A stretch of DNA of 64,000 bases. It comes from Budorcas taxicolor. Lineage: Eukaryota; Chordata; Mammalia; Artiodactyla; Bovidae. Position numbers and translations under genes: made by a program. Positions 1 to 10,688 of this stretch are shown piece by piece; within the stretch, counting starts at the first letter, position 1, and the number at the start of each line of letters is the position of its first letter. The DNA lies in assembly GCF_023091745.1 (NCBI RefSeq), contig NW_026291817.1, positions 558,001-622,000 of the forward strand. Reading direction: 5' to 3'. The notes below the pieces were generated by a model. It was not told where the DNA came from and did not search any database. It saw only the letters and a list, made by a program, of their open reading frames with translations.

Positions 1-901
1 GGACTCTTGGAATGGTGGCACGACCCTGGAGTTCCTCTCGCCGTTCCTGTTGAGAGGGCCTCCTCTTGAGATGCGACGGGAACGCCGGGAACTCTTTCCC
101 GACGAAGCAGGGAAAGGATCCCTCATCTCGAGCTATGAGGCGGAAACGGGGCTCCTCTGGATGTGGGCGGGACCCTCGTGATTGCTCTCGAGTGGAGACG
201 GGTATGTCGGGGAACTTCTTGATTTGCACCAAAGGTGTGAATGACCCTATCGAAGTTCCAGAGGTGAGGTGTGATCAGCCTCGAGACGCCTCAGCGGAAA
301 TGGGCCTCATCTCGCCTGGATGGGAGAACCTCCTGGATTTTCTCGAGTTGCGGCAGGTCTTCTCGAGTTACGACGGGGACCTCAGGGACCCGCTCTGGTG
401 GCCTCAGGAAAGGCCAGTCCCCATGTGAGTTGCTAGGGGGCCTCTCGGGATTCCTCTCCCGTCCATGCCGGGGCCTCAGTCCTTGTGTGGAGTCGGGGCC
501 GGAACCTGAGGATTCCTCTCCAGTGTTGCCATGGATCTTGGGGTGCTTCTAAGTCTCCCCAGGGGAGTCAGGCCTCGTCTCGAGTGGGGGCATGCACGTG
601 CGCTTTCCTCCCGAGCTGCAGCAGTAGTGTCACGCTTCCTGTCACGTGGATCAAGGGATCTGTGGCTTTCCCTCGAGGCTGTCCCTCGAGGCTTTCCCAC
701 GAGGCTTTCCCACAGGGCTGTGCCACGTGCCACCTTGGTGTGAGTCGATCCTCGGCGTGAAAGACGAGCCGGTGAAGGGAAAAGAGGTTCCTCTGGAATG
801 GACTGAGATATCTGGGGGACTCTTGGAATGGTGGCACGACCCTGGAGCTCCTCTCGCCGTTCCTGTTGAGAGGGCCTCCTCTTGAGATGCGACGGGAACG
901 C

Positions 902-917
902 CGGGAACTCTTTCCCG
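902..917. other. Short inverted repeat (hairpin-capable) in each monomer
   Basis: The sequence CGGGAACTCTTTCCCG has 6-bp arms (CGGGAA and TTCCCG) around a CTCT spacer. It recurs at the same place in most monomers. A common variant with CTCA in the spacer (for example near 18893) leaves the arms intact. Arms are mismatched in a few monomers: CGGGAT near 20512 and CGCGAA near 26208. No function is implied; six base pairs can arise easily in GC-rich satellite DNA. Confidence 0.6.
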
Positions 918-942
918 ACGAAGCAGGGAAAGGATCCCTCAT

Positions 943-1506
943 CTCGAGCTACGAGGCGGAAACGGGGCTCCTCTGGATGTGGGCGGGACCCTCGTGATTC
1001 CTCTCGAGTGGAGACGGGTATGTCGGGGAACTTCTTGATTTGCACCAAGGGTGTGAATGACCCTATCGAAGTTCCAGAGGGGAGGTGTCATCAGCCTCGA
1101 GACGCCTCAGCGGAAATGGGCCTCATCTCGCCTGGATGGGAGAACCTCCTGGATTTTCTCGAGTTGCGGCAGGTCTTCTCGAGTTACGACGGGGACCTCA
1201 GGGACCCGCTCTGGTGGCCTCAGGAAAGGCCAGTCCCCATGCGAGTTGCTAGGGGGCCTCTCGGGATTCCTCTCCCGTCCATGCCGGGGCCTCAGTCCTT
1301 GTGTGGAGTCGGGGCCGGAACCTGAGGATTCCTCTCCAGTGTTGCCATGGATCTTGGGGTGCTTCTGAGTCTCCCCAGGGGAGTCAGGCCTCGTCTCGAG
1401 TGGGGGCATGCACGTGCGCTTTCCTCCCGAGCTGCAGCAGTAGTGTCACGCTTCCTGTCACGTGGATCAAGGGATCTGTGGCTTTCCCTCGAGGCTGTCC
1501 CTCGAG
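943..1506. repeat. Internal ~31-bp lattice marked by CTCGAG
   Basis: Successive CTCGAG hexamers in this monomer start at 943, 1003, 1096, 1158, 1178, 1395, 1488 and 1501. Gaps are 60, 93, 62, 20, 217, 93 and 13 bp. Four of the seven are exact multiples of 31 (3x, 2x, 7x, 3x), and 60 is two bases short of 2x. The two exceptions are a 20-bp gap between similar TTCTCGAGTT words and the 13-bp mini-array. This is direct support for derivation from a 31-bp unit, as known for the bovid 1.715 family. Confidence 0.75.
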
Positions 1507-1545
1507 CCTTTCCCACGAGGCTTTCCCACAGGGCTGTGCCACGTG
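1411..1545. other. Three palindromic CACGTG (E-box) motifs
   Basis: CACGTG occurs at 1411-1416 (within GCATGCACGTGC), 1459-1464 (GTCACGTGGATC) and 1540-1545 (GCCACGTGCC), and at the same three places in most monomers. The first overlaps an SphI palindrome GCATGC. In a recurring subset of monomers the middle motif is CAGGTG instead (for example near 4722, 18633, 23501 and 30026), which is still a CANNTG E-box. CACGTG is the canonical site for MYC/MAX, USF and CLOCK/BMAL1 type bHLH factors when unmethylated. Binding here is not shown. Confidence 0.55.
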
Positions 1546-1546
1546 C
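1482..1546. repeat. Five-copy 13-bp mini-array inside the monomer
   Basis: Five consecutive 13-mers can be read directly: CTTTCCCTCGAGG-like (1482), CTGTCCCTCGAGC (1495), CTTTCCCACGAGG (1508), CTTTCCCACAGGG (1521) and the degenerate CTGTGCCACGTGC (1534). The same mini-array is at 666-730 in the preceding monomer. Copy-number change here explains the 802/803-bp monomers. Recurrent point variants also fall here, such as CTCTCCTTCTAGG for the first copy near 28416, 30862, 37394 and 40658, and CTTTCCCACTAGG for the third near 4778, 33338, 35788 and 39871. Confidence 0.85.
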
Positions 1547-4500
1547 CACCTTGGTGTGAGTCGATCCTCGGCGTGAAAGACGAGCCGGTGAAGGGAAAAG
1601 AGGTTCCTCTGGAATGGACTGAGACATCTGGGGGACTCTTGGAATGGTGGCACGACCCTGGAGCTCCTCTCGCCGTTCCTGTTGAGAGGGCCTCCTCTTG
1701 AGATGCGACGGGAACGCCGGGAACTCTTTCCCGACGAAGCAGGGAAAGGATCCCTCATCTCGAGCTACGAGGCGGAAACGGGGCTCCTCTGGATGTGGGC
1801 GGGACCCTCGTGATTCCTCTCGAGTGGAGACGGGTATGTCGGGGAACTTCTTGATTTGCACCAAGGGTGTGAAGGAGCCTTTCAAAGTTCCAGAGGTGAG
1901 GTGTGATCAGCCTCGAGACGCCTCAGCGGAAATGGGCCTCATCTCGCCTGGAGGGGAGAACCTCCTGGATTTTCTCGAGTTGCGGCAGGTCTTCTCGAGT
2001 TACGACGGGGACCTCAGGGACCCGCTCTGGTGGCCTCAGGAAAGGCCAGTCCCCATGCGAGTTGCTAGGGGACCTCTCGGGATTCCTCTCCCGTCCATGC
2101 CGGGGTCTTAGTCCTTGTGTGGAGTCGGGGCCGGAACCTGAGGATTCCTCTCCAGTGTTGCCATGGATCTTGGGGTGCTTCTGAGTCTCCCCAGGGGAGT
2201 CAGGCCTCGTCTCCAGTGGGGGCATGCACGTGCGCTTTCCTCCCCAGCTCCAGCAGTAGTGTCACGCTTCCTGTCACGTGGATCAAGGGATCTGTGGCTT
2301 TCCCTCGAGGCTTACCCTCAAGGCTTTCCCACGAGGCTTTCCCACAGGGCTGTGCCTCGTGCCACCTTGGTGTGAGTCGATCCTCGGCGTGAAAGACGAG
2401 CCGGTGAAGGGAAAAGAGGTTCCTCTGGAATGGACTGAGACATCTGGGGGACTCTTGGAATGGTGGCACGACCCTGGAGTTCCTCTCGCCGTTCCTGTTG
2501 AGAGGGCCTCCTCTTGAGATGCGACGGGAACGCCGGGAACTCTTTCCCGACGAAGCAGGGAAAGGATCCCTCATCTCGAGCTACGTGGCGGAAACGGGGC
2601 TCCTCTGGATGTGGGCGGGACCCTCGTGATTCCTCTCGAGTGGAGACGGCTATGTCGGGGAACTTCTTGATTTGCACCAAGGGTGTGAAGGAACCTTTCG
2701 AAGTTCCAGAGGGGAGGTGTGATCAGCCTCGATACGCCTCAGCGGAAATGGGCCTCATCTCGCCTGGAGGGGAGAACCTCCTGGATTTTCTCGAGTTGCA
2801 GCAGGTCTTCTCGAGTTACGACGGGGACCTCAGGGACCCGCTCTGGTGGCCTCAGGAAAGGCCAGTCCCCATGCGAGTTGCTAGGGGACCTCTCGGGATT
2901 CCTCTCCCGTCCATGCCGGGGCCTCAGTCCTTGTGTGGAGTCGGGGCCGGAACTTGAGGATTCCTCTCCAGTGTTGCCATGGATCTTGGGGTGCTTCTGA
3001 GTCTCCCCAGGGGAGTCAGGCCTCGTCTCGAGTGGGGGCATTCACGTGCGCTTTCCTCCCGAGCTGCAGCAGTAGTGTCACGCTTCCTGTCACGTGGATC
3101 AAGGGATCTTTGGCTTTCCCTCGAGGCTGTCCCTCGAGGCTTTCCCACGAGGCTTTCCCACAGGGCTGTGCCACGTGCCACCTTGGTGTGAGTCGATCCT
3201 CGGCGTGAAAGACGAGCCGGTGAAGGGAAAAGAGGTTCCTCTGGAATGGACTGAGACATCTGGGGGACTCTTGGAATGGTGGCACGACCCTGGAGTTCCT
3301 CTCGCCGATCCTGTTGAGAGGGCCTCCTCTTGAGATGCGACAGGAACGCCGGGAACTCTTTCCCGACGAAGCAGGGAAAGGATCCCTCATCTCGAGCTAT
3401 GAGGCGGAAACGGGGCTCCTCTGGATGTGGGCGGGACCCTCATGGTTCCTCTCCAGTGGAGACGGGTATGTCGGGGAACTTCTTGATTTGCACCAAGGGT
3501 GTGAATGACCCTATCGAAGTTCCAGAGGGGAGGTGTGATCAGCCTCGATACGCCTCAGCGGAAATGGGCCTCATCTCGCCTGGAAGGGAGAATCTCCTGG
3601 ATTTTCTCGAGTTGCGGCAGGTCTTCTCGAGTTACGACGGGGACCTCAGGGACCCGCTCTGGTGGCCTCAGGAAAGGCCAGTCCCCATGCGAGTTGCTAG
3701 GGGACCTCTCGGGATTCCTCTCCCGTCCATGCCGGGGCCTCAGTCCTTGTGTGGATTCGGGGCCGGAACCTGAGGATTCCTCTCCAGTGTTGCCATGGAT
3801 CTTGGGGTGCTTCTGAGTCTCCCCAGGGGAGTCAGGCCTCGTCTCGAGTGGGGGCATGCACGTGTGCTTTCCTCCCGAGCTGCAGCAGTAGTGTCACGCT
3901 TCCTGTCACGTGGATCAAGGGATCTGTGGCTTTCCCTCGAGGCTGTCCCTCGAGGCTTTCCCACGAGGCTTTCCCACAGGGCTGTGCCAGGTGCCACCTT
4001 GGTGTGAGTCGATCCTCGGCGTGAAAAACGAGCCGGTGATGGGAAAAGAGGTTCCTCTGGAATGGACTGAGACATCTGGGGACTCTTGGAAAGATGGCAC
4101 AACCCTGGAGTTCCTCTCGCCGTTCCTGTTGAGAGGGCCTCCTCTTGAGATGCGACGGGAACGCCGGGAACTCTTTCCCGACGTAGAAGGGAAAGGATCT
4201 CTCATCTCGAGCTACGAGGCGGAAACGGGGCTCCTCTGGATGTGGGCGGGACCCTCGTGATTCCTCTCGAGTGGAGACGGGTATGTCGGGGAACTTCTTG
4301 ATTTGCACCAAGGGTGTGAAGGAGCCTTTCAAAGTTCCAGAGGTGAGGTGTGATCAGCCTCGAGACGCCTCAGCGGAAATGGGCCTCATCTCGCCTGGAG
4401 GGGAGAACCTCCTGGATTTTCTCGAGTTGCGGCAGGTCTTCTCGAGTTACGACGGGGACCTCAGGGACCCGCTCTGGTGGCCTCAGGAAAGGCCAGTCCC

Positions 4501-5776
4501 CATGCGAGTTGCTAGGGGACCTCTCGGGATTCCTCTCCCGTCCATGCCGGGGTCTTAGTCCTTGTGTGGAGTCGGGGCCGGAACCTGAGGATTCCTCTCC
4601 AGTGTTGCCATGGATCTTGGGGTGCTTCTGAGTCTCCCCAGGGGAGCCAGGCCTCGTCTCGAGTGGGGGCATGCACGTGCGCTTTCCTCCCGAGCTGCAG
4701 CAGTAGTGTCACGCTTCCTGTCAGGTGGATCAAGGGATCTGTGTCTTTCCCTCGAGGCTGTCCCACGAGGCTTTCCCACTAGGCTTTCCCACAGGGCTGT
4801 GCCACGTGCCACCTTGGTGTGAGTCGATCCTCGGCGTGAAAGACGAGCCGGTGAAGGGAAAAGAGGTTCCTCTGGAATGGACTGAGACATCTGGGGGACT
4901 CTTGGAATGGTGGCACGACCCTGGAGTTCCTCTCGCCGTTCCTGTTGAGAGGGCCTCCTCTTGAGATGCGACGGGAACGCCGGGAACTCTTTCCCGACGA
5001 AGCAGGGAAAGGATCCCTCATCTCGAGCTACGAGGCGGAAACGGGGCTCCTCTGGATGTGGGCGGGACCCTCGTGATTCCTCTCGAATGGAGACGGGTAT
5101 GTCGGGGAACTTCTTGATTTGTACCAAGGGTGTGAAGGAGCCTTTCGAAGTTCCAGAGGTGAGGTGTGATCAGCCTCGAGACGCCTCAGCGGAAATGGGC
5201 CTCATCTCGCCTGGAAGGGAGAACCTCCTGGATTTTCTCGAGTTGCGGCAGGTCTTCTCGAGTTACGACGGGGACCTCAGGGACCCGCTCTGGTGGCCTC
5301 AGGAAAGGCCAGTCCCCATGCGAGTTGCTAGGGGACCTCTTGGGATTCCTCTCCCGTCCATGCCGGGGCCTAAGTCCTTGTGTGGAGTCGGGGCCGGAAC
5401 CTGAGGATTCCTCTCCAGTGTTGCCATGGATCTTGGGGTGCTTCTGAGTCTCCCCAGGGGAGTCAGGCCTCGTCTCGAGTTGGGGCATGCACGTGCGCTT
5501 TCCTCCCGAGCTGCAGCAGTAGTGTCACGCTTCCTGTCACGTGGATCAAGGGATCTTTGGCTTTCCCTCGAGGCTGTCCCTCGAGGCTTTCCCACGAGGC
5601 TTTCCCACAGGGCTGTGCCACGTGCCACCTTGGTGTGAGTCGATCCTCGGCGTGAAAGACGAGCCGGTGAAGGGAAAAGAGTTTCCTCTGGAATGGACTG
5701 AGACATCTGGGGGACTCTTGGAATGGTGGCACGACCCTGGAGTTCCTCTCGCCGTTCCTGTTGAGAGGGCCTCCTC

Positions 5777-8232
5777 TTGAGATGCGACGGGAACGCCGGG
5801 AACTCTTTCCCGACGAAGCAGGGAAAGGATCCCTCATCTCGAGCTACGAGGCGGAAACGGGGCTCCTCTGGATGTGGGCGGGACCCTCGTGATTCCTCTC
5901 GAGTGGAAACGGGTATGTCGGGGAACTTCTTGATTTGCACCAAGGGTGTGAAGGAGCCTTTCAAAGTTCCAGAGGTGAGGTGTGATCAGCCTTGTCGAGA
6001 CGCCTCAGCGGAAAAGGGCCTCATCTCGCCTGGAGGGGAGAACCTCCTCGATTTTCTCGAGTTGCGGCAGGTCTTCTCGAGTTACGACGGGGACCTCAGG
6101 GACCCGCTCTGGTGGCCTCAGGAAAGGCCAGTCCCCATGCGAGTTGCTAGGAGACCTCTCGGGATTCCTCTCCCGTCCATGCCGGGGCCTCAGTCCTTGT
6201 GTGGAGTCGGGGCCGGAATCTGAGGATTCCTCTCCAGTGTTGCCATGGATCTTGGGGTGCTTCTGAGTCTCCCCAGGGGAGTCAGGCCTCGTCTCGAGTT
6301 GGGGGCATGCACGTGCGCTTTCCTCCCGAGCTGCAGCAGTAGTGTCACGCTTCCTGTCACGTGGATCAAGGGATCTGTGGCTTTCCCTCGAGGCTGTCCC
6401 TCGAGGCCTTCCCACGAGGCTTTCCCACAGGGCTGTGCCACGTGCCACCTTGGTGTGAGTCGATCCTCGGCGTGAAAGACGAGCCGGTGAAGGGAAAAGA
6501 GGTTCCTCTGGAATGGACTGAGACATCTGGGGGACTCTTGGAATGGTGGCACGACCCTGGAGTTCCTCTCGCCGTTCCTGTTGAGAGGGCCTCCTCTTGA
6601 GATGCGACGGGAACGCCGGGAACTCTTTCCCGACGAAGCAGGGAAAGGATCCCTCATCTCGAGCTACGAGGCGGAAACGGGGCTCCTCTGGATGTGGGCG
6701 GGACCCTCGTGATTCCTCTCGAATGGAGACGGGTATGTCGGGGAACTTCTTGATTTGCACCAAGGGTGTGAAGGAGCCTTTCAAAGTTCCAGAGGTGAGG
6801 TGTGATCAGCCTTGTCGAGACGCCTCAGCGGAAAAGGGCCTCATCTCGCCTGGAGGGGAGAACCTCCTCGATTTTCTCGAGTTGCGGCAGGTCTTCTCGA
6901 GTTACGACGGGGACCTCAGGGACCCGCTCTGATGGCCTCAGGAAAGGCCAGTCCCCATGCGAGTTGCTAGGAGACCTCTCGGGATTCCTCTCCCGTCCAT
7001 GCCGGGGCCTCAGTCCTTATGTGGAGTCGGGGCCGGAATCTGAGGATTCCTCTCCAGTGTTGCCATGGATCTTGGGGTGCTTCTGAGTCTCCCCAGGGGA
7101 GTCAGGCCTCGTCTCGAGTTGGGGGCATGCACGTGCGCTTTCCTCCCGAGCTGCAGCAGTAGTGTCACGCTTCCTGTCACGTGGATCAAAGGATCTGTGG
7201 CTTTCCCTCGAGGCTGTCCCTCGAGGCCTTCCCACGAGGCTTTCCCACAGGGCTGTGCCACGTGCCACCTTGGTGTGAGTCGATCCTCGGCGTGAAAGAC
7301 GAGCCGGTGAAGGGAAAAGAGGTTCCTCTGGAATGGACTGAGACATCTGGGGGACTCTTGGAATGGTGGCACGACCCTGGAGTTCCTCTCGCCGTTCCTG
7401 TTGAGAGGGCCTCCTCTTGAGATGCGACGGGAACGCCGGGAACTCTTTCCCGACGAAGCAGGGAAAGGATCCCTCATCTCGAGCTACGAGGCGGAAACGG
7501 GGCTCCTCTGGATGTGGGCGGGACCCTCGTGATTCCTCTCGAATGGAGACGGGTATGTCGGGGAACTTCTTGATTTGTACCAAGGGTGTGAAGGAGCCTT
7601 TCGAAGTTCCAGAGGTGAGGTGTGATCAGCCTCGAGACGCCTCAGCGGAAATGGGCCTCATCTCGCCTGGAAGGGAGAACCTCCTGGATTTTCTCGAGTT
7701 GCGGCAGGTCTTCTCGAGTTACGACGGGGACCTCAGGGACCCGCTCTGGTGGCCTCAGGAAAGGCCAGTCCCCATGCGAGTTGCTAGGGGACCTCTTGGG
7801 ATTCCTCTCCCGTCCATGCCGGGGCCTCAGTCCTTGTGTGGAGTCGGGGCCGGAACCTGAGGATTCCTCTCCAGTGTTGCCATGGATCTTGGGGTGCTTC
7901 TGAGTCTCCCCAGGGGAGTCAGGCCTCGTCTCGAGTTGGGGCATGCACGTGCGCTTTCCTCCCGAGCTGCAGCAGTAGTGTCACGCTTCCTGTCACGTGG
8001 ATCAAGGGATCTTTGGCTTTCCCTCGAGGCTGTCCCTCGAGGCTTTCCCACGAGGCTTTCCCACAGGGCTGTGCCACGTGCCACCTTGGTGTGAGTCGAT
8101 CCTCGGCGTGAAAGACGAGCCGGTGAAGGGAAAAGAGTTTCCTCTGGAATGGACTGAGACATCTGGGGGACTCTTGGAATGGTGGCACGACCCTGGAGTT
8201 CCTCTCGCCGTTCCTGTTGAGAGGGCCTCCTC
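5777..8232. repeat. Trimer copy T1 (B 5777, C 6597, A 7417)
   Basis: This is a complete 2456-bp higher-order unit. Its C monomer has CCTTATGTGG near 7015. Its B monomer keeps ATCAAGGGATC near 6366, where T2, T4 and T5 have ATCAAAGGATC. The A monomer just before it (4961) differs from later A monomers by GGCCTAAGTCC near 5370. Confidence 0.88.
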
Positions 8233-10688
8233 TTGAGATGCGACGGGAACGCCGGGAACTCTTTCCCGACGAAGCAGGGAAAGGATCCCTCATCTCGAGC
8301 TACGAGGCGGAAACGGGGCTCCTCTGGATGTGGGCGGGACCCTCGTGATTCCTCTCGAGTGGAAACGGGTATGTCGGGGAACTTCTTGATTTGCACCAAG
8401 GGTGTGAAGGAGCCTTTCAAAGTTCCAGAGGTGAGGTGTGATCAGCCTTGTCGAGACGCCTCAGCGGAAAAGGGCCTCATCTCGCCTGGAGGGGAGAACC
8501 TCCTCGATTTTCTCGAGTTGCGGCAGGTCTTCTCGAGTTACGACGGGGACCTCAGGGACCCGCTCTGGTGGCCTCAGGAAAGGCCAGTCCCCATGCGAGT
8601 TGCTAGGAGACCTCTCGGGATTCCTCTCCCGTCCATGCCGGGGCCTCAGTCCTTGTGTGGAGTCGGGGCCGGAATCTGAGGATTCCTCTCCAGTGTTGCC
8701 ATGGATCTTGGGGTGCTTCTGAGTCTCCCCAGGGGAGTCAGGCCTCGTCTCGAGTTGGGGGCATGCACGTGCGCTTTCCTCCCGAGCTGCAGCAGTAGTG
8801 TCACGCTTCCTGTCACGTGGATCAAAGGATCTGTGGCTTTCCCTCGAGGCTGTCCCTCGAGGCCTTCCCACGAGGCTTTCCCACAGGGCTGTGCCACGTG
8901 CCACCTTGGTGTGAGTCGATCCTCGGCGTGAAAGACGAGCCGGTGAAGGGAAAAGAGGTTCCTCTGGAATGGACTGAGACATCTGGGGGACTCTTGGAAT
9001 GGTGGCACGACCCTGGAGTTCCTCTCGCCGTTCCTGTTGAGAGGGCCTCCTCTTGAGATGCGACGGGAACGCCGGGAACTCTTTCCCGACGAAGCAGGGA
9101 AAGGATCCCTCATCTCGAGCTACGAGGCGGAAACGGGGCTCCTCTGGATGTGGGCGGGACCCTCGTGATTCCTCTCGAATGGAGACGGGTATGTCGGGGA
9201 ACTTCTTGATTTGCACCAAGGGTGTGAAGGAGCCTTTCAAAGTTCCAGAGGTGAGGTGTGATCAGCCTTGTCGAGACGCCTCAGCGGAAAAGGGCCTCAT
9301 CTCGCCTGGAGGGGAGAACCTCCTCGATTTTCTCGAGTTGCGGCAGGTCTTCTCGAGTTACGACGGGGACCTCAGGGACCCGCTCTGATGGCCTCAGGAA
9401 AGGCCAGTCCCCATGCGAGTTGCTAGGAGACCTCTCGGGATTCCTCTCCCGTCCATGCCGGGGCCTCAGTCCTTGTGTGGAGTCGGGGCCGGAATCTGAG
9501 GATTCCTCTCCAGTGTTGCCATGGATCTTGGGGTGCTTCTGAGTCTCCCCAGGGGAGTCAGGCCTCGTCTCGAGTTGGGGGCATGCACGTGCGCTTTCCT
9601 CCCGAGCTGCAGCAGTAGTGTCACGCTTCCTGTCACGTGGATCAAAGGATCTGTGGCTTTCCCTCGAGGCTGTCCCTCGAGGCCTTCCCACGAGGCTTTC
9701 CCACAGGGCTGTGCCACGTGCCACCTTGGTGTGAGTCGATCCTCGGCGTGAAAGACGAGCCGGTGAAGGGAAAAGAGGTTCCTCTGGAATGGACTGAGAC
9801 ATCTGGGGGACTCTTGGAATGGTGGCACGACCCTGGAGTTCCTCTCGCCGTTCCTGTTGAGAGGGCCTCCTCTTGAGATGCGACGGGAACGCCGGGAACT
9901 CTTTCCCGACGAAGCAGGGAAAGGATCCCTCATCTCGAGCTACGAGGCGGAAACGGGGCTCCTCTGGATGTGGGCGGGACCCTCGTGATTCCTCTCGAAT
10001 GGAGACGGGTATGTCGGGGAACTTCTTGATTTGTACCAAGGGTGTGAAGGAGCCTTTCGAAGTTCCAGAGGTGAGGTGTGATCAGCCTCGAGACGCCTCA
10101 GCGGAAATGGGCCTCATCTCGCCTGGAAGGGAGAACCTCCTGGATTTTCTCGAGTTGCGGCAGGTCTTCTCGAGTTACGACGGGGACCTCAGGGACCCGC
10201 TGTGGTGGCCTCAGGAAAGGCCAGTCCCCATGCGAGTTGCTAGGGGACCTCTTGGGATTCCTCTCCCGTCCATGCCGGGGCCTCAGTCCTTGTGTGGAGT
10301 CGGGGCCGGAACCTGAGGATTCCTCTCCAGTGTTGCCATGGATCTTGGGGTGCTTCTGAGTCTCCCCAGGGGAGTCAGGCCTCGTCTCGAGTGGGGTCAT
10401 GCACGTGCGCTTTCCTCCCGAGCTGCAGCAGTAGTGTCACGCTTCCTGTCACGTGGATCAAGGGATCTGTGGCTTTCCCTCGAGGCTGTCCCTCGAGGCT
10501 TTCCCACGAGGCTTTCCCACAGGGCTGTGCCACGTGCCACCTTGGTGTGAGTCGATCCTCGGCGTGAAAGACGAGCCGGTGAAGGGAAAAGAGGTTCCTC
10601 TGGAATGGACTGAGACATCTGGGGGACTCTTGGAATGGTGGCACGACCCTGGAGTTCCTCTCGCCGTTCCTGTTGAGAGGGCCTCCTC
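8233..10688. repeat. Trimer copy T2, last monomer chimeric
   Basis: B is at 8233 and C at 9053 (this C has CCTTGTGTGG, unlike other C copies). The third monomer, 9873-10688, starts as type A (TTGTACC, GGAAGGG, CCTCTTGGG) but then carries GAGTGGGGTCATG, GATCTGTGG and GAGGTTCC, which are not type A. The A unit therefore continues only in the next monomer, after an interposed 816-bp unit. It also has the private CCGCTGTGG near 10198. Confidence 0.85.

Larger units (their letters stand above)
882..1697. repeat. Reference satellite I monomer, 816 bp
   Basis: This monomer is close to the window consensus and serves as a map. Going rightwards it carries an inverted repeat at 902-917, a BamHI site (GGATCC) near 931, and eight CTCGAG (XhoI) hexamers at 943, 1003, 1096, 1158, 1178, 1395, 1488 and 1501. 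It also carries an NcoI site in CCATGG near 1346, a PstI site in CTGCAG near 1432, three CACGTG motifs (1411, 1459, 1540) and five 13-bp repeats at 1482-1546. The chosen start is a convenience; a tandem repeat has no natural first base. Length variants are built from a few indels: +3 bp (CCTTGTCGAG for CCTCGAG), +1 G in GTTGGGGGC, -1 A in GGGAAAGAGG, -1 in GAGACCTCCC, and -13 in the mini-array. Confidence 0.9.
1..5084. repeat. Block I: 816-bp monomers with decayed trimer rhythm
   Basis: This block holds a 65-bp monomer tail followed by monomers starting at 66, 882, 1698, 2514, 3330, 4145 and (first part) 4961. All are 816 bp except the one at 3330, which is 815 bp because a G is missing from the run near 4080. 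Monomers at 1698 and 4145 share GAAGGAGCCTTTCAAAG and the rare GGGGTCTTAG. Those at 882 and 3330 share GAATGACCCTATCG. The spacing of about 2447 bp suggests an older three-monomer unit that has drifted. The first two full monomers differ at only about eight positions by eye. Confidence 0.85.

Noticed and set aside
1482..1546. CRISPR-like short repeats
   Set aside because: The 13-mers are contiguous with no spacers and lie within every monomer of a eukaryotic satellite.
6005..6784. 259-codon frame on the - strand in trimer monomers
   Set aside because: It exists only where the +1 G and +3 indels of the 820-bp monomers shift and join two antisense frames. It is a by-product of satellite indels.
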